Assembly (NCBI GenBank): GCA_964019655.1
Contig: CAXHTR010000005.1
Location: 1,178,001-1,242,000, forward strand
Reading direction: 5' to 3'
Length of the DNA stretch: 64,000 nucleotides
From: Perkinsela sp. pyNocScin1
Lineage: Eukaryota > Euglenozoa > Kinetoplastea > Prokinetoplastida > Perkinselidae
Positions 20,027 to 29,207 of the stretch are shown one piece after another. Made by a program: the position numbers and the translations under genes. The notes beneath the pieces are model-generated. The model had not been told where the DNA came from. It ran no database searches and worked only from the letters and a program-made list of their open reading frames with translations. Numbering within the stretch: the stretch's first letter is position 1; every line of letters begins with the position of its first letter.

Positions 20027-20980
20027 ATGAATTCACCTGCAATGCTCTTTATCCCAGACTACTCTGTTGGGCAAGTCAACCTTGACGCCGTATCTGACCA
20101 AACGCTTATGGAAATGCTCATCGAACATCTCGAACCAGCGTCCATCCGACAGTTCAAAGAATCGACAACTGAGTTCAAAGATGTCTGCAAGTGGTCGGGT
20201 GTCAAGTGCGATAAGCGCCGCCGCGTTACAATAATCAAGTGGTCTGATAAAACCTTCGAGATTGGTCCGCTCAGAGGAATTATCGACTTACGACTGTTAC
20301 CGCCACACACTCGGGAGATTCGTTTGACAACGTTCGTCAGGTCAAATGCATATACGCTCTCTGGACCTTGTGATGCAGGCGCACTTCCAAAGAATCTTGA
20401 ATCACTTCTCATTGGGGATCATAACTTTTCGGGGAAGTTTGAGTTCCAGCGACTTCCGCCAAATATCCTCCACGTCACTATCCACAATTGCAGATTCCAT
20501 GGGAGTCTGCATACGATCGGCTTACCAAGAAATTTGATTTTGATTCATGTTGATCACAATTCATTGCCAGGAAGTCTGTCGCTCACAAATCTGCCCCAGA
20601 AACTACAATCAATATTCGGCATGAAGTGCCAGTTCCACGGAAGCCTTTGTTTATCGAATCTCCCCAAGGTGATGCGAAAGCTCTTTGTCCCACAAAATGC
20701 TTTCTCAGGGTCTATTGACCTGGACAGCCTTCCTCCGAATTTGAAACAACTCGTTATCAACAACAATGCGCTGAGCGGATCATTCATTTTTCGAAACGTT
20801 CCATATTTGATGGAAAAGCTGCAGGCGTCGAACAATAATTTTGAGGGGACTGCTTTTGTGGCCGAGCGTGCACGCTTTGTCGCTGACATATCGAATAACA
20901 AGGTGGTGCGCGTCCTCGACGAGCATGGTCACCCATACAGATTGCAGAATTCAGATAACGGTGGCTCGGTTGATCATTAG
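20027..20980 (+). CDS. Class 1 LRR protein, 8 repeats
   Basis: 317 residues. Leader MNSPAMLFIPDYS; helix VSDQTLMEMLIEHL; cap CKWSGVKC (54-61) followed by the basic CDKRRRV stretch typical of class 1. Repeats start LPPHTREI, LPKNLESL, LPPNILHV, LPRNLILI, LPQKLQSI, LPKVMRKL, LPPNLKQL and VPYLMEKL. The last repeat has the full NNFEGTAFV motif. The terminal segment is VLDEHGHPY. Intact, with no unusual insertions. Confidence 0.9.
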   Translation: MNSPAMLFIPDYSVGQVNLDAVSDQTLMEMLIEHLEPASIRQFKESTTEFKDVCKWSGVKCDKRRRVTIIKWSDKTFEIGPLRGIIDLRLLPPHTREIRLTTFVRSNAYTLSGPCDAGALPKNLESLLIGDHNFSGKFEFQRLPPNILHVTIHNCRFHGSLHTIGLPRNLILIHVDHNSLPGSLSLTNLPQKLQSIFGMKCQFHGSLCLSNLPKVMRKLFVPQNAFSGSIDLDSLPPNLKQLVINNNALSGSFIFRNVPYLMEKLQASNNNFEGTAFVAERARFVADISNNKVVRVLDEHGHPYRLQNSDNGGSVDH

Positions 20981-21452
20981 ATAAAGAGAATATGGTAATA
21001 TCTGCGTACTTTTTGAAAAGCGTTTCAACTGAACTTGAATCAAAATAACATCAATACCATACCACAAAAACTAAAAGATGAAGAGAAATGCGCCACTTAG
21101 ACGAGAAGGGGACTCAGTTCCGCAGCATAAAGAGCTGTGCATTGTAAATATATTGAGATACCCAGAAGTATAGCACATTTACCCGATTAACCATTCAGAT
21201 CCCTTCCATATTGAAAGTCTGTGATATGAAGAACGTGTATTGGGCTCACATCTACGAGTGGGTAACTGTCTGGTGACCCACATTCTCCTCTCCCTCGAAG
21301 TTTTGTTAGAAACGTCTGGTTCGCTGCTCATAGAGTACCATCTCGATTGATTGCGCTTTCATGCTCACTAAAGCAAATGTTCATTTTGATTGCTACGTAC
21401 ACACAATAATCTTCATGATGTATTGCTATATTTTCATTGCACATTTCAATCA
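20981..21452. other. Intergenic spacer
   Basis: 472 bp with no gene recognised. The next frame is open back to 21390, but the residues are unlike the family leader. Confidence 0.5.
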
Positions 21453-22313
21453 ATGCCAATGCGCTTTTCAATTATCCGTAGCCTCGTTGCAGCCGACGCA
21501 TGCGGTCGCCTCGACGCTGCCTCTCTCCCCACCCAGGCCAAGATGGAGCTTCTCATCGCCGGCTTCGCACAAACCCAAAGACTCCAAGACAAAGACGGGG
21601 GATTTGGTGCGATAGAAGAGTGGCCAGGACTGACATTCGATAAAAGTGGTGCCGTGACAAAGATTCAATGGAGCTCTGGGTATTTCGATTCAACCACAGA
21701 AGAAGAAACCCTGTCAGGGGCCAATACGAGCGGCTCCATCGACTTTCGCTTTCTCCCGGATAGCTTGGACACGCTTGAAATCGCTTCTTTTGGTCTAAAA
21801 GGCACACTCACCACTGCGTTGCTCCCGAGACCCATCTGGTACTTGGACATAAGCGAAAATCGCCTCAGCGGGGAGTTCGACACCGCTCACCTCCCACCAT
21901 CGATCATTGTGCTCGAAGTGCACAAGAACAAGTTTGTGGGCGAGTTCCAGCTCGATGCCCTGCCGCATTCCCTCGAGCGCATCGACATATCGAACAATCG
22001 TTTCTCGGGGCCACTCGACTTTACGAAACTCACCGCCCCGGTAGAATTTTTCTACGCAGACTCGAACAAGTTTTGCGATGGCCTTGATGTCTCGAAGCTC
22101 CCACCGTCTCTCCGCCGCATCTGGGTGCTTGACAACAACTTCAAGCAGGACACGCTCTGTGTTGATGTTTCTCACCTCCACGCCAGCTGTGGGATTCGCG
22201 TCGATGCGTGTGCCTTCGGGGCCATCACTGGGGCGAATGGCACATCTCTAAATATTGAGGATGGAAATGAAGGGGCGCTCTGGATAGGCGGAATAAGGCC
22301 ACAGGATGCGTAA
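21453..22313 (+). CDS. Class 3 LRR protein, 6 repeats
   Basis: 286 residues from ATG 21453 (ATG 21459 is equally possible). Leader MPMRFSIIRSLVAADACG is longer and more signal-like than in most paralogs, with Arg before a hydrophobic core and an Ala-Ala end. Helix LPTQAKMELLIAGF. The cap has EEWPGLTF without cysteines. Six repeats start LPDSLDTL, LPRPIWYL, LPPSIIVL, LPHSLERI, LTAPVEFF and LPPSLRRI. The final cap contains two cysteines (HASCGIRVDACAFG) not seen elsewhere, possibly a disulfide cap replacing the lost N-terminal pair. Secretion is inferred. Confidence 0.85.
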   Translation: MPMRFSIIRSLVAADACGRLDAASLPTQAKMELLIAGFAQTQRLQDKDGGFGAIEEWPGLTFDKSGAVTKIQWSSGYFDSTTEEETLSGANTSGSIDFRFLPDSLDTLEIASFGLKGTLTTALLPRPIWYLDISENRLSGEFDTAHLPPSIIVLEVHKNKFVGEFQLDALPHSLERIDISNNRFSGPLDFTKLTAPVEFFYADSNKFCDGLDVSKLPPSLRRIWVLDNNFKQDTLCVDVSHLHASCGIRVDACAFGAITGANGTSLNIEDGNEGALWIGGIRPQDA

Positions 22314-22520
22314 TTCTAATGAAATACAGGTGATAGAGTGATACTTTTACATACATGCATATAAAGAACATATTGCAGTCGCAGAGCTCTGGCAACTCTA
22401 ATTTATCCATCTATCTTTTCAATTACACATCCTTATGCAGTAATTTGCGCATCGGCATCGTACAAAGTTGCACGTCTCTGAAATGGAATGAAATAATGAG
22501 AAGGGTTTCAATTCCACAGA

Positions 22521-22679
22521 ATGAGCGTCTACAGTTTCTCAAAAGGCTGTACCAGTGACATTTCAGGCGGCCCTGATGAGAATACAAGTGATGAGGATGT
22601 ATTTGAATTTTACCTTGATGAGGACTGCCACGTTGACCCTGTGACCTTTTATTTTGGAACAGCCGGCCCTGGGCCCTAG
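22521..22679 (+). CDS. Small acidic ORF, unrecognised
   Basis: 52-codon ORF starting MSVYSFSKGCTSDISGGPDE with a run of acidic residues after it, ending in GTAGPGP. It lies in a 687-bp gap on the same strand as its neighbours. Its 3' end lies within a GC-rich 23-bp sequence repeated at 24075. It has no LRR signature and could be a remnant or a chance ORF. The acidic, proline/glycine-ended composition is unlike surrounding spacer translation. Confidence 0.25.
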   Translation: MSVYSFSKGCTSDISGGPDENTSDEDVFEFYLDEDCHVDPVTFYFGTAGPGP

Positions 22680-22687
22680 ACCGTGAG
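22665..22687 (+). repeat. GC-rich dispersed repeat, copy 1
   Basis: GGCCCTGGGCC followed by CTAGACCGTGAG. A second copy (22 of 23 positions similar over the core, differing at CTA/TCA) is at 24075-24097. It is unusually GC-rich for spacer DNA here and lies near the end of the plus-strand block. Confidence 0.7.
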
Positions 22688-23000
22688 AACCCCTGAACAC
22701 CCTTGAATAGCTGCACGCAATCGAAAAGGTAGGTAGGCTTTTCATTGTGACGATCGCAAGCAAGGCAATAAAGTCAACATGGAATCAGTAGATCAATATC
22801 AGGTAATTACATTTGCCAATTTCTCTTTTTTAGCCTCCCGACGCACCCTTCAGGCATAATAGTGCATGCCTTTGATCTACACGAAGATTTTATTTATCTT
22901 GCATTGGTACGTATACAATTCCACGAGTTTTGTTTTTAATTTTTTTCATTACACTGTATTTTTTTATTCAAACACTCCCAATCATTTTTAAACTATCACA

Positions 23001-23933
23001 ATGCACTGCATTTTCATCGACGCAAATGACAGCGCGCTCGGTCGCATTGATCCGACGATGCTCGACAACCAAACACGAATGGAGCTTCTCGTCGAAGGAC
23101 TATCAGATGAATCAAAGAAAAAGTACAAAGATGCCAGTGGGAACTTTCTCGATATTCAAGAGTGGGATGGCGTGTACTTGGATAAAGATACAAAGGAAAT
23201 TGCTGGATTCACTGTTCGCCCCCGCACGCACGGAGCAGTTGCCTTTGAGTTCCTGCCAGATTCGGTAGTTACATTTGGTGCATCTCGGTCGGATATCGAA
23301 GGAACAGTCCCCGTTGAACTTCTTCCACGAGGTCTTAAAGTTTTTGACATCTCGTATATCGGTTCCATGAATGGCACGATTGACTTTTGCGCGCTTCCAC
23401 CAGCCCTCGAGATCTGCTACCTTGCAGGCAATAAATTTACAGGGACTGCTGATTTGACAAGACTTCCCGATCACCTAGAATCGCTCCACATTGACGGAAA
23501 TGACTTTTATGGAACTTTGTCGCTCTCAAACCTGCCTGCTTCCCTGCACACGATTTGGATCAGCGGCAACGAATTCTGCGGGTGTATCTGCGAGGCAAAG
23601 ATTTCGGACTCGCTTGCCGACCTCTACGCAAGTAACTGCAGATTCACAGGGAGCTTTGTGTATGAGAATCTTCCAGAAGGGGCAAATATCGTGGATTTGA
23701 GCGAAAATCAAATCAGTGGAAAATTAAGTATCACTGATACAGATTTCCACGAGGACATCAATCTCAGCGGAAGCGCTTTTACGGGGACAGCAGTTGTGCA
23801 CTCGAGCATGTTTGAGCACGTCACTTTTGATGGAAATAGAATAGAGGCTCTTGTTGATGAGTGTGGCGATAAAATCGAGTGCTTGATGAGTGAATCGGGC
23901 TTTGTGGACTCCATATATTGGGATGAGGATTGA
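23001..23933 (+). CDS. Class 3 LRR protein, 7-8 repeats
   Basis: 310 residues; last gene of the left plus-strand block. Leader MHCIFIDANDSALGRIDPT is short and contains an early Asp, a weak signal. Helix LDNQTRMELLVEGL. The cap is Cys-less (DIQEWDGVYL). Repeats start LPDSVVTF, LPRGLKVF, LPPALEIC, LPDHLESL, LPASLHTI, ISDSLADL and LPEGANIV, then a short unit. The terminal segment is LVDECGDKI, with Cys replacing Asn in the usual DENG. Transcribed toward the convergent switch. Confidence 0.88.
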   Translation: MHCIFIDANDSALGRIDPTMLDNQTRMELLVEGLSDESKKKYKDASGNFLDIQEWDGVYLDKDTKEIAGFTVRPRTHGAVAFEFLPDSVVTFGASRSDIEGTVPVELLPRGLKVFDISYIGSMNGTIDFCALPPALEICYLAGNKFTGTADLTRLPDHLESLHIDGNDFYGTLSLSNLPASLHTIWISGNEFCGCICEAKISDSLADLYASNCRFTGSFVYENLPEGANIVDLSENQISGKLSITDTDFHEDINLSGSAFTGTAVVHSSMFEHVTFDGNRIEALVDECGDKIECLMSESGFVDSIYWDED

Positions 23934-24074
23934 GCATGAGCGTCGGTTGAAATCATTCACTACTAGATACCAGGGTTCTATCATACAGTATACCAGGGTC
24001 TCATGATCATGGCCCCATGATGAGAACGCATGCACATAAGCCTAGATGAGGGGCCTATCATTTCTCAAATAGGC

Positions 24075-24097
24075 GGCCCTGGGCCTCAGACCGTGAG
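24075..24097 (+). repeat. GC-rich dispersed repeat, copy 2
   Basis: GGCCCTGGGCC followed by TCAGACCGTGAG, matching the copy at 22665. Sits within the convergent strand-switch region. Confidence 0.7.
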
Positions 24098-24159
24098 TAA
24101 CCCTGCATTATATATCATGTTTTACAATCTTTCATCGTCTTAATCTTCGCTGATCCTGT

Positions 24160-24348
24160 ATGCACATTCTTTTCATGCTCCTTTCAGATACTTCATGCAA
24201 GCTACACCGTTCCTCCTCGTACACTTGTGCCCCATATTCACGGAATACGTTGATCACACGCTTCTTCCACAGCTCGGAGAACGATCGATTTAAGACCGTG
24301 ATATGCATATCAGATGAATTTTTTATCTATGGGCAACGTACTTCGTAA
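24160..24348 (+). pseudogene. Possible leader-only LRR remnant
   Basis: 62 codons beginning MHILFMLLSDTSCKLH, a leader of family type (hydrophobic, then SD), but the rest has no LSDQ helix, cap or repeats. It may be the decayed 5' end of a lost family copy or a chance ORF. Confidence 0.25.
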
Positions 24349-24682
24349 TTCTTTATTCTGTTAAACTTTTGCTAAATCTCTGCGTGGCAGCGTACATTTC
24401 CATGTGTGATTGGTCTGTAAGCAATGTAGAGTCTCTCCTTCCAAGCGATGGATCAATAAGGGTACGAACAAGGTTCATTCATTCCTTTTCAAAAAAATTT
24501 GCAATACGTGTGAAACATGCGAAAACGAGAAATAGATGAGAAGAGTACGTTCATTTCGAAATAGTCTCAGCTTCTCATTGATTCTCATAATATATCTCAA
24601 GATATTATCTACAGGTAGCAGTGATTCGTAATGAGGTGGTACTCCCCCGAAGTCAATAGGATCTCTACCCCTTTTTCAGACC

Positions 24683-25315
24683 TCATGCATAGCTATATCG
24701 AATAACACGCTTTTGGTCCACTTTGTATAGCACTTTCACCCGAGCATTCATGCACCGCAACTTCACCTGCAGGGTAGTGTCCGGTAGCTTGCCGACCTCG
24801 ACAACGTCACTTTGGAGATCCTTTTCCATAATTTGGAAAATGCGGAGGCTCTCCGGGAGATTTGAAATGTTCGCTACCGACTGAATACGGTTCCCAGTGA
24901 TAAAGAGCTGTTGAAGGCCCCTCGGCAGCGTGCTGAAGTCGAGGGAACCCGTGAACAGACAGGACTCCACGCAGAAAATATTCAAAGTCTCAGGCAGGTT
25001 GCTAACATTCATCTCGCCGACGAGCTTCTGATCGTAGAGGCTGAGCTCCAAGAGCTTTGGTGGTAGCACATCGAAGTTGATTGAACCCACGAGATCGAGG
25101 TCACTGCTGCTCCACTCTATGTGCGTGATATTTTCCGCATCGCATGTTATTCCCACCCAGGAGCAAGCGTCCGCTTCGTCGCCTGCGAGCTCGCGCCAGG
25201 CATCCGCAGGTTTCTCTGGTGTGAAAAATAAATTCATGCGATCCTGGTCAGTAAGCATACACTTTTCGAAGCGGCCGAGGCCGTCGACGTCAGCGGTTTG
25301 AACGATCAAAAACAT
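24683..25315 (-). CDS. Class 6 LRR protein, 5 repeats
   Basis: 210 residues. Leader MFLIVQTADVDGLGRFE; helix LTDQDRMNLFFTPE; cap CSWVGITC (Cys51, Trp53, Cys58) preceded by LAGDEADA. Five repeats start LPPKLLEL, LPETLNIF, LPRGLQQL, LPESLRIF and LPDTTLQV. Only the middle repeat has a full NxI ladder. No terminal VDENG segment; the end is a short basic stretch. Shares cap and length with the genes at 27233 and 31440. First gene at the convergent switch, last transcribed of its block. Confidence 0.88.
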   Translation of the reverse strand: MFLIVQTADVDGLGRFEKCMLTDQDRMNLFFTPEKPADAWRELAGDEADACSWVGITCDAENITHIEWSSSDLDLVGSINFDVLPPKLLELSLYDQKLVGEMNVSNLPETLNIFCVESCLFTGSLDFSTLPRGLQQLFITGNRIQSVANISNLPESLRIFQIMEKDLQSDVVEVGKLPDTTLQVKLRCMNARVKVLYKVDQKRVIRYSYA

Positions 25316-25784
25316 TACTAGAGATACCTAACTTCAGTTAGAAAGAAATGATCCGTATGCCCTTGGCCAACGCAATTATCGTATGATGGAAGTTTCTTAC
25401 TCTCCGATCACAATCGTTCAAAATAAAGGACATCTGTCTGCTCCATCTTTGAGGTCTATGTCACCCGTTTCCATGATGCGTTCAGTCTTTGGTAGTCTCC
25501 AAATTTCCACTGCTCGCACCTTGTTTGCCCACTGAACGATATGCTTTACACATAAAATGAATTCAAACTCGAAAATAACGTACTTGTCCGTAATTTCTGG
25601 CTCATGGAAACTTGATGAACAGCGCAGCCTGGCAATCAACCTTTCTCACCTTTGCTATCTCCGTTTTGGGCACGCGAATAACATAAATTTCTTGCTATGT
25701 TTCAAAATCTTACAAAGAAACGCTCGTCTTATCAGTATGAATACTCTCAAACGTAACGATAATCGAATATTACCTTCCTCACCG
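25316..25784. other. Intergenic spacer
   Basis: 469 bp with no gene recognised. On the minus strand TCATTTCTTTC lies about 30 bases upstream of the start at 25315. Confidence 0.5.
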
Positions 25785-26763
25785 CTATTCATCATCCGAG
25801 TCAAATTTCTTGTACCGCTCTGGGTCCTTCTGCCTCCTCAAGACACCAAACGGCGATGTGAACACTGAACTGTTTTCAAACGACTTCCCGTCCTCGTCAA
25901 AAACATCGCTGATCGGGTTCCCGCTCATTCGGACCACCTGCTCGAACCCGCGCTTGACCCGCGCGACGCCCCGAAATTTGTTGCCGTCGGCAATAAGCAT
26001 TCCGAGCGACTTTGGTGGCTTCAGAAGATAGAGCTCCCCGCAAAATGCGTTGCAGCTGATGCTCAGATACGTCAGACAATCTGGGAGCGAATCGAAGCTG
26101 AGAGGGCCCACAAACTCGTTCTGGGCGATTTCGAGTGTATTGAGTGATTCTGGCAGCATTTCGAGACAAACAGAACCAGACAGAAAATTGCTTGTGAGAT
26201 TGAGTGATTTGAGACTTTGCGGAAGGTTATCGAGTGATATCCCCCCACTGAGCTTATTGGCGAACAACCAAAGTGTTTCCATCGCCTCTGGTAGGGATGC
26301 TAGGACAACACTCCCTGTGAGTTCATTCCGAGAGGTCCAAGTGTGCAAGAAGTGGAGGCAATGTCGTCAGGTCTAATGTCCCTGTCATCGAATCGTTCGC
26401 TGAGAGGTCAAGGAATTTGAGAGTATGCGGCAGAAACTCCGTCTGTATCGTTCCCCACACGTAATTGTTCGTTATAATGCACTCTTCCAATTTATTTGGC
26501 ATAAAAGAAAGTGAGAGCTCACCGTGGAGCTCGAGCGCATAGCCGTTGTACTCCAGGCAGGTGACATTATGTGCATCATCGCAAGTGATTCCGTGCCAAT
26601 CACAGATATCAAGAAAGCAGCCGTTGTCGTCGCGGAACCGCGCGAGGGTGTCCTCGGTGAGCTTGGCGGTCAGCATTTCAATGCTGGTCTGTTCGGACAG
26701 GGAGGCGAAGTCGAGGCGGCCGAGGGATGGGTCGAGGGCAGTGAAGAGGAGGTTTTGGATCAT
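25785..26763 (-). pseudogene. Class 2 LRR gene with one frameshift
   Basis: Two overlapping frames make one family protein. The 5' part from ATG 26763 has leader MIQNLLFTALDPSLGRLD, helix LSEQTSIEML, cap CDWHGITC (54-61) and repeats MPNKLEEC, LPHTLKFL and LPPLLAHL, reaching LDLSE and a stop. The 3' part continues in the other frame with RNELTGSV and repeats LPEAMETL, LPQSLKSL, LPESLNTL, LPDCLTYL and PPKSLGML, then VFDEDGKSF and an acidic SDDE end. The junction LDLS/RNELTG fits loss of one base near 26330. Eight repeats in total. Recent inactivation or a sequencing error; all else is intact. Confidence 0.8.
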
Positions 26764-27232
26764 GAATGATAGAAATGAGAGAATGGATGTAAAGTTATAA
26801 AGTTCAATGGTGGTTGGCTTCGGTCTCAGACTACACAAGTTCCATCGAATTTACTTGGAGATCGACACAATCCACTTCTGCGTCTATCAATGTGATGAAC
26901 CTCGATTCTTCATCGTGTGGCCCTTCGGGACTGTGTTGACTTTCGCTCAAGAATGGAGCCTGGGTGCTCACTGTACCGCATTCATAACATACATTTGCGT
27001 TCCATGACTTCACCCTCTGATGATATAAGTGAAACTGAATGCCTCAAGTACGAATTGTCCCTTTGCAGCTGACTTTGTGAAACATTTGACATATACCTCC
27101 GTACAAGCGACTTCAACAGATAAGAAAAATATAAGGAAAATAGGAAACCTCATGCGTCGTAAATCTACAACCTAAAACTTCAACTATAGCATTTCTGTAT
27201 ATGAGGGTACCGAGCAGGAAAGGGCCACGATA
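26764..27232. other. Intergenic spacer
   Basis: 469 bp; no gene or remnant recognised. Confidence 0.5.
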
Positions 27233-27862
27233 TCACAAACACACCCTCCCGCTGTCCCCTTCATCCTCAAGAATCAAGTCTGTAATACCACAGCCTTGCA
27301 AATTTATCTTCAGCCGACTTTTGTGGAGTCGACCGATCCAAACAGACTTCGGCGTCACATTCGGCTCCCGGACATAAAAGTACTGCATCACTTCGGGGAG
27401 ATTTGCGATGTTTCGAATCGACGCGACCTCGTTATTTGTGATAAAGAGCTGCTCGAGTGTCCGTGGCAGCGATCCGAAGTCGATGGCCCCAGTGAGCTCT
27501 GTCGACTGAAAGCAGAGAATTCGTAGATTGCTCGGCAGATGGCTGATGTTCATCGACCCACGAATCGGCTGGCGGTAGAGACTGAGATTGGTAAGCTTGG
27601 GCGGGAGCATTGCGAAATTCATCTCACCTTTAAACTGCACAAAGTTGGTGTCCCAGCTTACTTCCGTGACGTTGCGCCCATCATCAGTGCACATGATACC
27701 TTTCCAGCTGCATGCGTCATCCTCATCGCCTGCAAGCATCGATCGAGCTTGCGTAGCATCGTCTGCTGTAAAAAGTAGCTCCATCAGCTGCTGATCAGAG
27801 AGCATTGACGGGCGCATGCGTCCAGCTGCGTCAATTGCGATGACAATTGGGAGTGCGAGCAT
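27233..27862 (-). CDS. Class 6 LRR protein, 5 repeats
   Basis: 209 residues. Leader MLALPIVIAIDAAGRM is the most hydrophobic of its class. Helix LSDQQLMELLFTAD; cap LAGDEDDACSWKGIMC with Cys51, Trp53 and Cys58 in the same places as in the 24683 gene. Repeats start LPPKLTNL, LPSNLRIL, LPRTLEQL, LPEVMQYF and LHKSRLKI. The NEVASIRNIANLP stretch aligns with NRIQSVANISNLP of the 24683 gene, so these two are sisters separated by an unrelated class 2 gene. Ends in an acidic/basic tail with one Cys. Confidence 0.88.
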   Translation of the reverse strand: MLALPIVIAIDAAGRMRPSMLSDQQLMELLFTADDATQARSMLAGDEDDACSWKGIMCTDDGRNVTEVSWDTNFVQFKGEMNFAMLPPKLTNLSLYRQPIRGSMNISHLPSNLRILCFQSTELTGAIDFGSLPRTLEQLFITNNEVASIRNIANLPEVMQYFYVREPNVTPKSVWIGRLHKSRLKINLQGCGITDLILEDEGDSGRVCL

Positions 27863-28318
27863 TCGATATGAAGAAATGATACGAATATTTAAGACTGATC
27901 TCCCTTATAAAGATCAGACGTGCATCCGCCGAGTTTAGCCGATAAACTCGAAGATCAGCGACAAAGCAATTTTAACGAGGAATGCTTACAACAGAAGGAT
28001 CTTAGATGGATCGCAATCAGAGTCAAGTTGACGCAGAGCTTCAAATTTCAAAATATCATGATGAATTTGAATCTTTTATCTTTTCAGTCTTTGAATCGAG
28101 TGAACTGGGGGATCTCCGGATGGCTTTCCAAGAAGCTGCTTTATAAGCAATAGAAAAGAGCGTAAAGCATTTGCATTTTATTAAAATGAAATGATTGCGG
28201 TGCTTCAATTTTGCACTTTGTGACTCGAATTACTACATACCAAACCTAATCGCACTTTTTTTTAATTTTTGAATTTTCTGCCCTATGCCCATTCGGATTC
28301 TATTCTAGATAGCCCATC
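27863..28318. other. Intergenic spacer
   Basis: 456 bp, AT-rich, with a run of T at about 28258-28270. No gene recognised. Confidence 0.5.
27873..27879 (-). promoter_or_regulatory. TCATTTC initiator-like motif
   Basis: On the minus strand this reads TCATTTC, 10 bases before the ATG at 27862, with a second TCATATC even closer to it. No AG separates it from the start codon. Confidence 0.35.
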
Positions 28319-29128
28319 TTACTCCATTTCTTCACCTTTCTGATCGACCACCACCTCAATCTGATTTCCCTCGAGGTTCACAGCTGGAAATATTTCCATC
28401 GCAACGACCGCTGTCCCGCAAAAAAGATTTCGGGACGCGTCGAGAGACGAAAACGCCTGTGGGACTCGAGTGAGCTTGAAATCCCCCGAAAATCGGTTAT
28501 TATTGATAAATAACCGCCCGAGTGCGTCTGGCAGCGCATCGAAATTTAGCTTGCCCACAAACTGGTTCAGGCCAAGATTCAGTAGTCTGAGATTGGGCGG
28601 GAGCCTGTCGAGGCACACACTCCCTGAAAAAGCGTTCTTCGCCAGATCCAGGGTCTCCAGCGTGTGTGGGAGATTCACGAGCGATATTGTCCCGTCCAGC
28701 TTGTTTTGCTTCAGTATCACTTGCTTTATCTCCGGTGGGAGGACATCCAGGTTAAGCTTTCCGTATATGCGCGTCTCGAACAAAGTGATATACTCCAGTG
28801 TCTGCGGAAGTGTCTCGATCTCCAGCGTGCCGGTCGGCTTGACGCCTATAATTCGAAAATTTCGCACATTTCGAGGAATGAACTGCAGTTGGAGACTTCC
28901 CTTGACCGGCGAACGCAAATGTACACTGACAACTCGCTCTTCGTCGTCAAGCGTAACACCGGGCCATGTTGCGATATCAAACTCGCCGTGTGAATTTCGA
29001 TAACGGCTCTTGCACACTTCGGTGAGGCCCTCGACGAGGAGCTCCATCATTTGGAGGTCGGAGAGGGTGTCGACTGTTATGCGGCCAAGAGACGGGTCGA
29101 GCGTTAAGAGATGCTGAATTGAATGCAT
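28319..29128 (-). CDS. Class 3 LRR protein, 7 repeats
   Basis: 269 residues. Leader MHSIQHLLTLDPSLGRIT; helix LSDLQMMELLVEGL. The cap has a Trp but no cysteine pair (IATWPGVTL). Repeats start IPRNVRNF, LPQTLEYI, LPPEIKQV, LPHTLETL, LPPNLRLL, LPDALGRL and VPQAFSSL, with clean N-x-F/L ladders from the fourth on. The terminal segment is VVDQKGEEM. Compact and intact. On the minus strand its stop-to-start neighbours are class 6 and class 5 genes, showing how the classes are interleaved. Confidence 0.9.
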   Translation of the reverse strand: MHSIQHLLTLDPSLGRITVDTLSDLQMMELLVEGLTEVCKSRYRNSHGEFDIATWPGVTLDDEERVVSVHLRSPVKGSLQLQFIPRNVRNFRIIGVKPTGTLEIETLPQTLEYITLFETRIYGKLNLDVLPPEIKQVILKQNKLDGTISLVNLPHTLETLDLAKNAFSGSVCLDRLPPNLRLLNLGLNQFVGKLNFDALPDALGRLFINNNRFSGDFKLTRVPQAFSSLDASRNLFCGTAVVAMEIFPAVNLEGNQIEVVVDQKGEEME

Positions 29129-29207
29129 GACAAAGTAATAAAAGGAGAAAGAATGGGAAAGCGCTCACTTGACTTATCACTCCATCTCACTGAATTCTCG
29201 GATAACC

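Larger units (their letters stand above)
22314..23000. other. Intergenic spacer with GC-rich repeat
   Basis: 687 bp. Apart from the small ORF above and the repeat at 22665 nothing is recognised. It ends in a long T-rich stretch with TCATTAC and TCATTTT before the ATG at 23001. Confidence 0.5.
23934..24682. other. Convergent strand-switch region
   Basis: 749 bp between genes that point at each other. It contains a hairpin-capable segment (TCTCATGATCATGG, then CCATGATGAGA, at about 23998-24024), the second copy of the GC-rich repeat, and a 62-codon plus-strand ORF (24160-24348). In kinetoplastids such regions end transcription of both blocks; that role here is inference. Confidence 0.6.
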
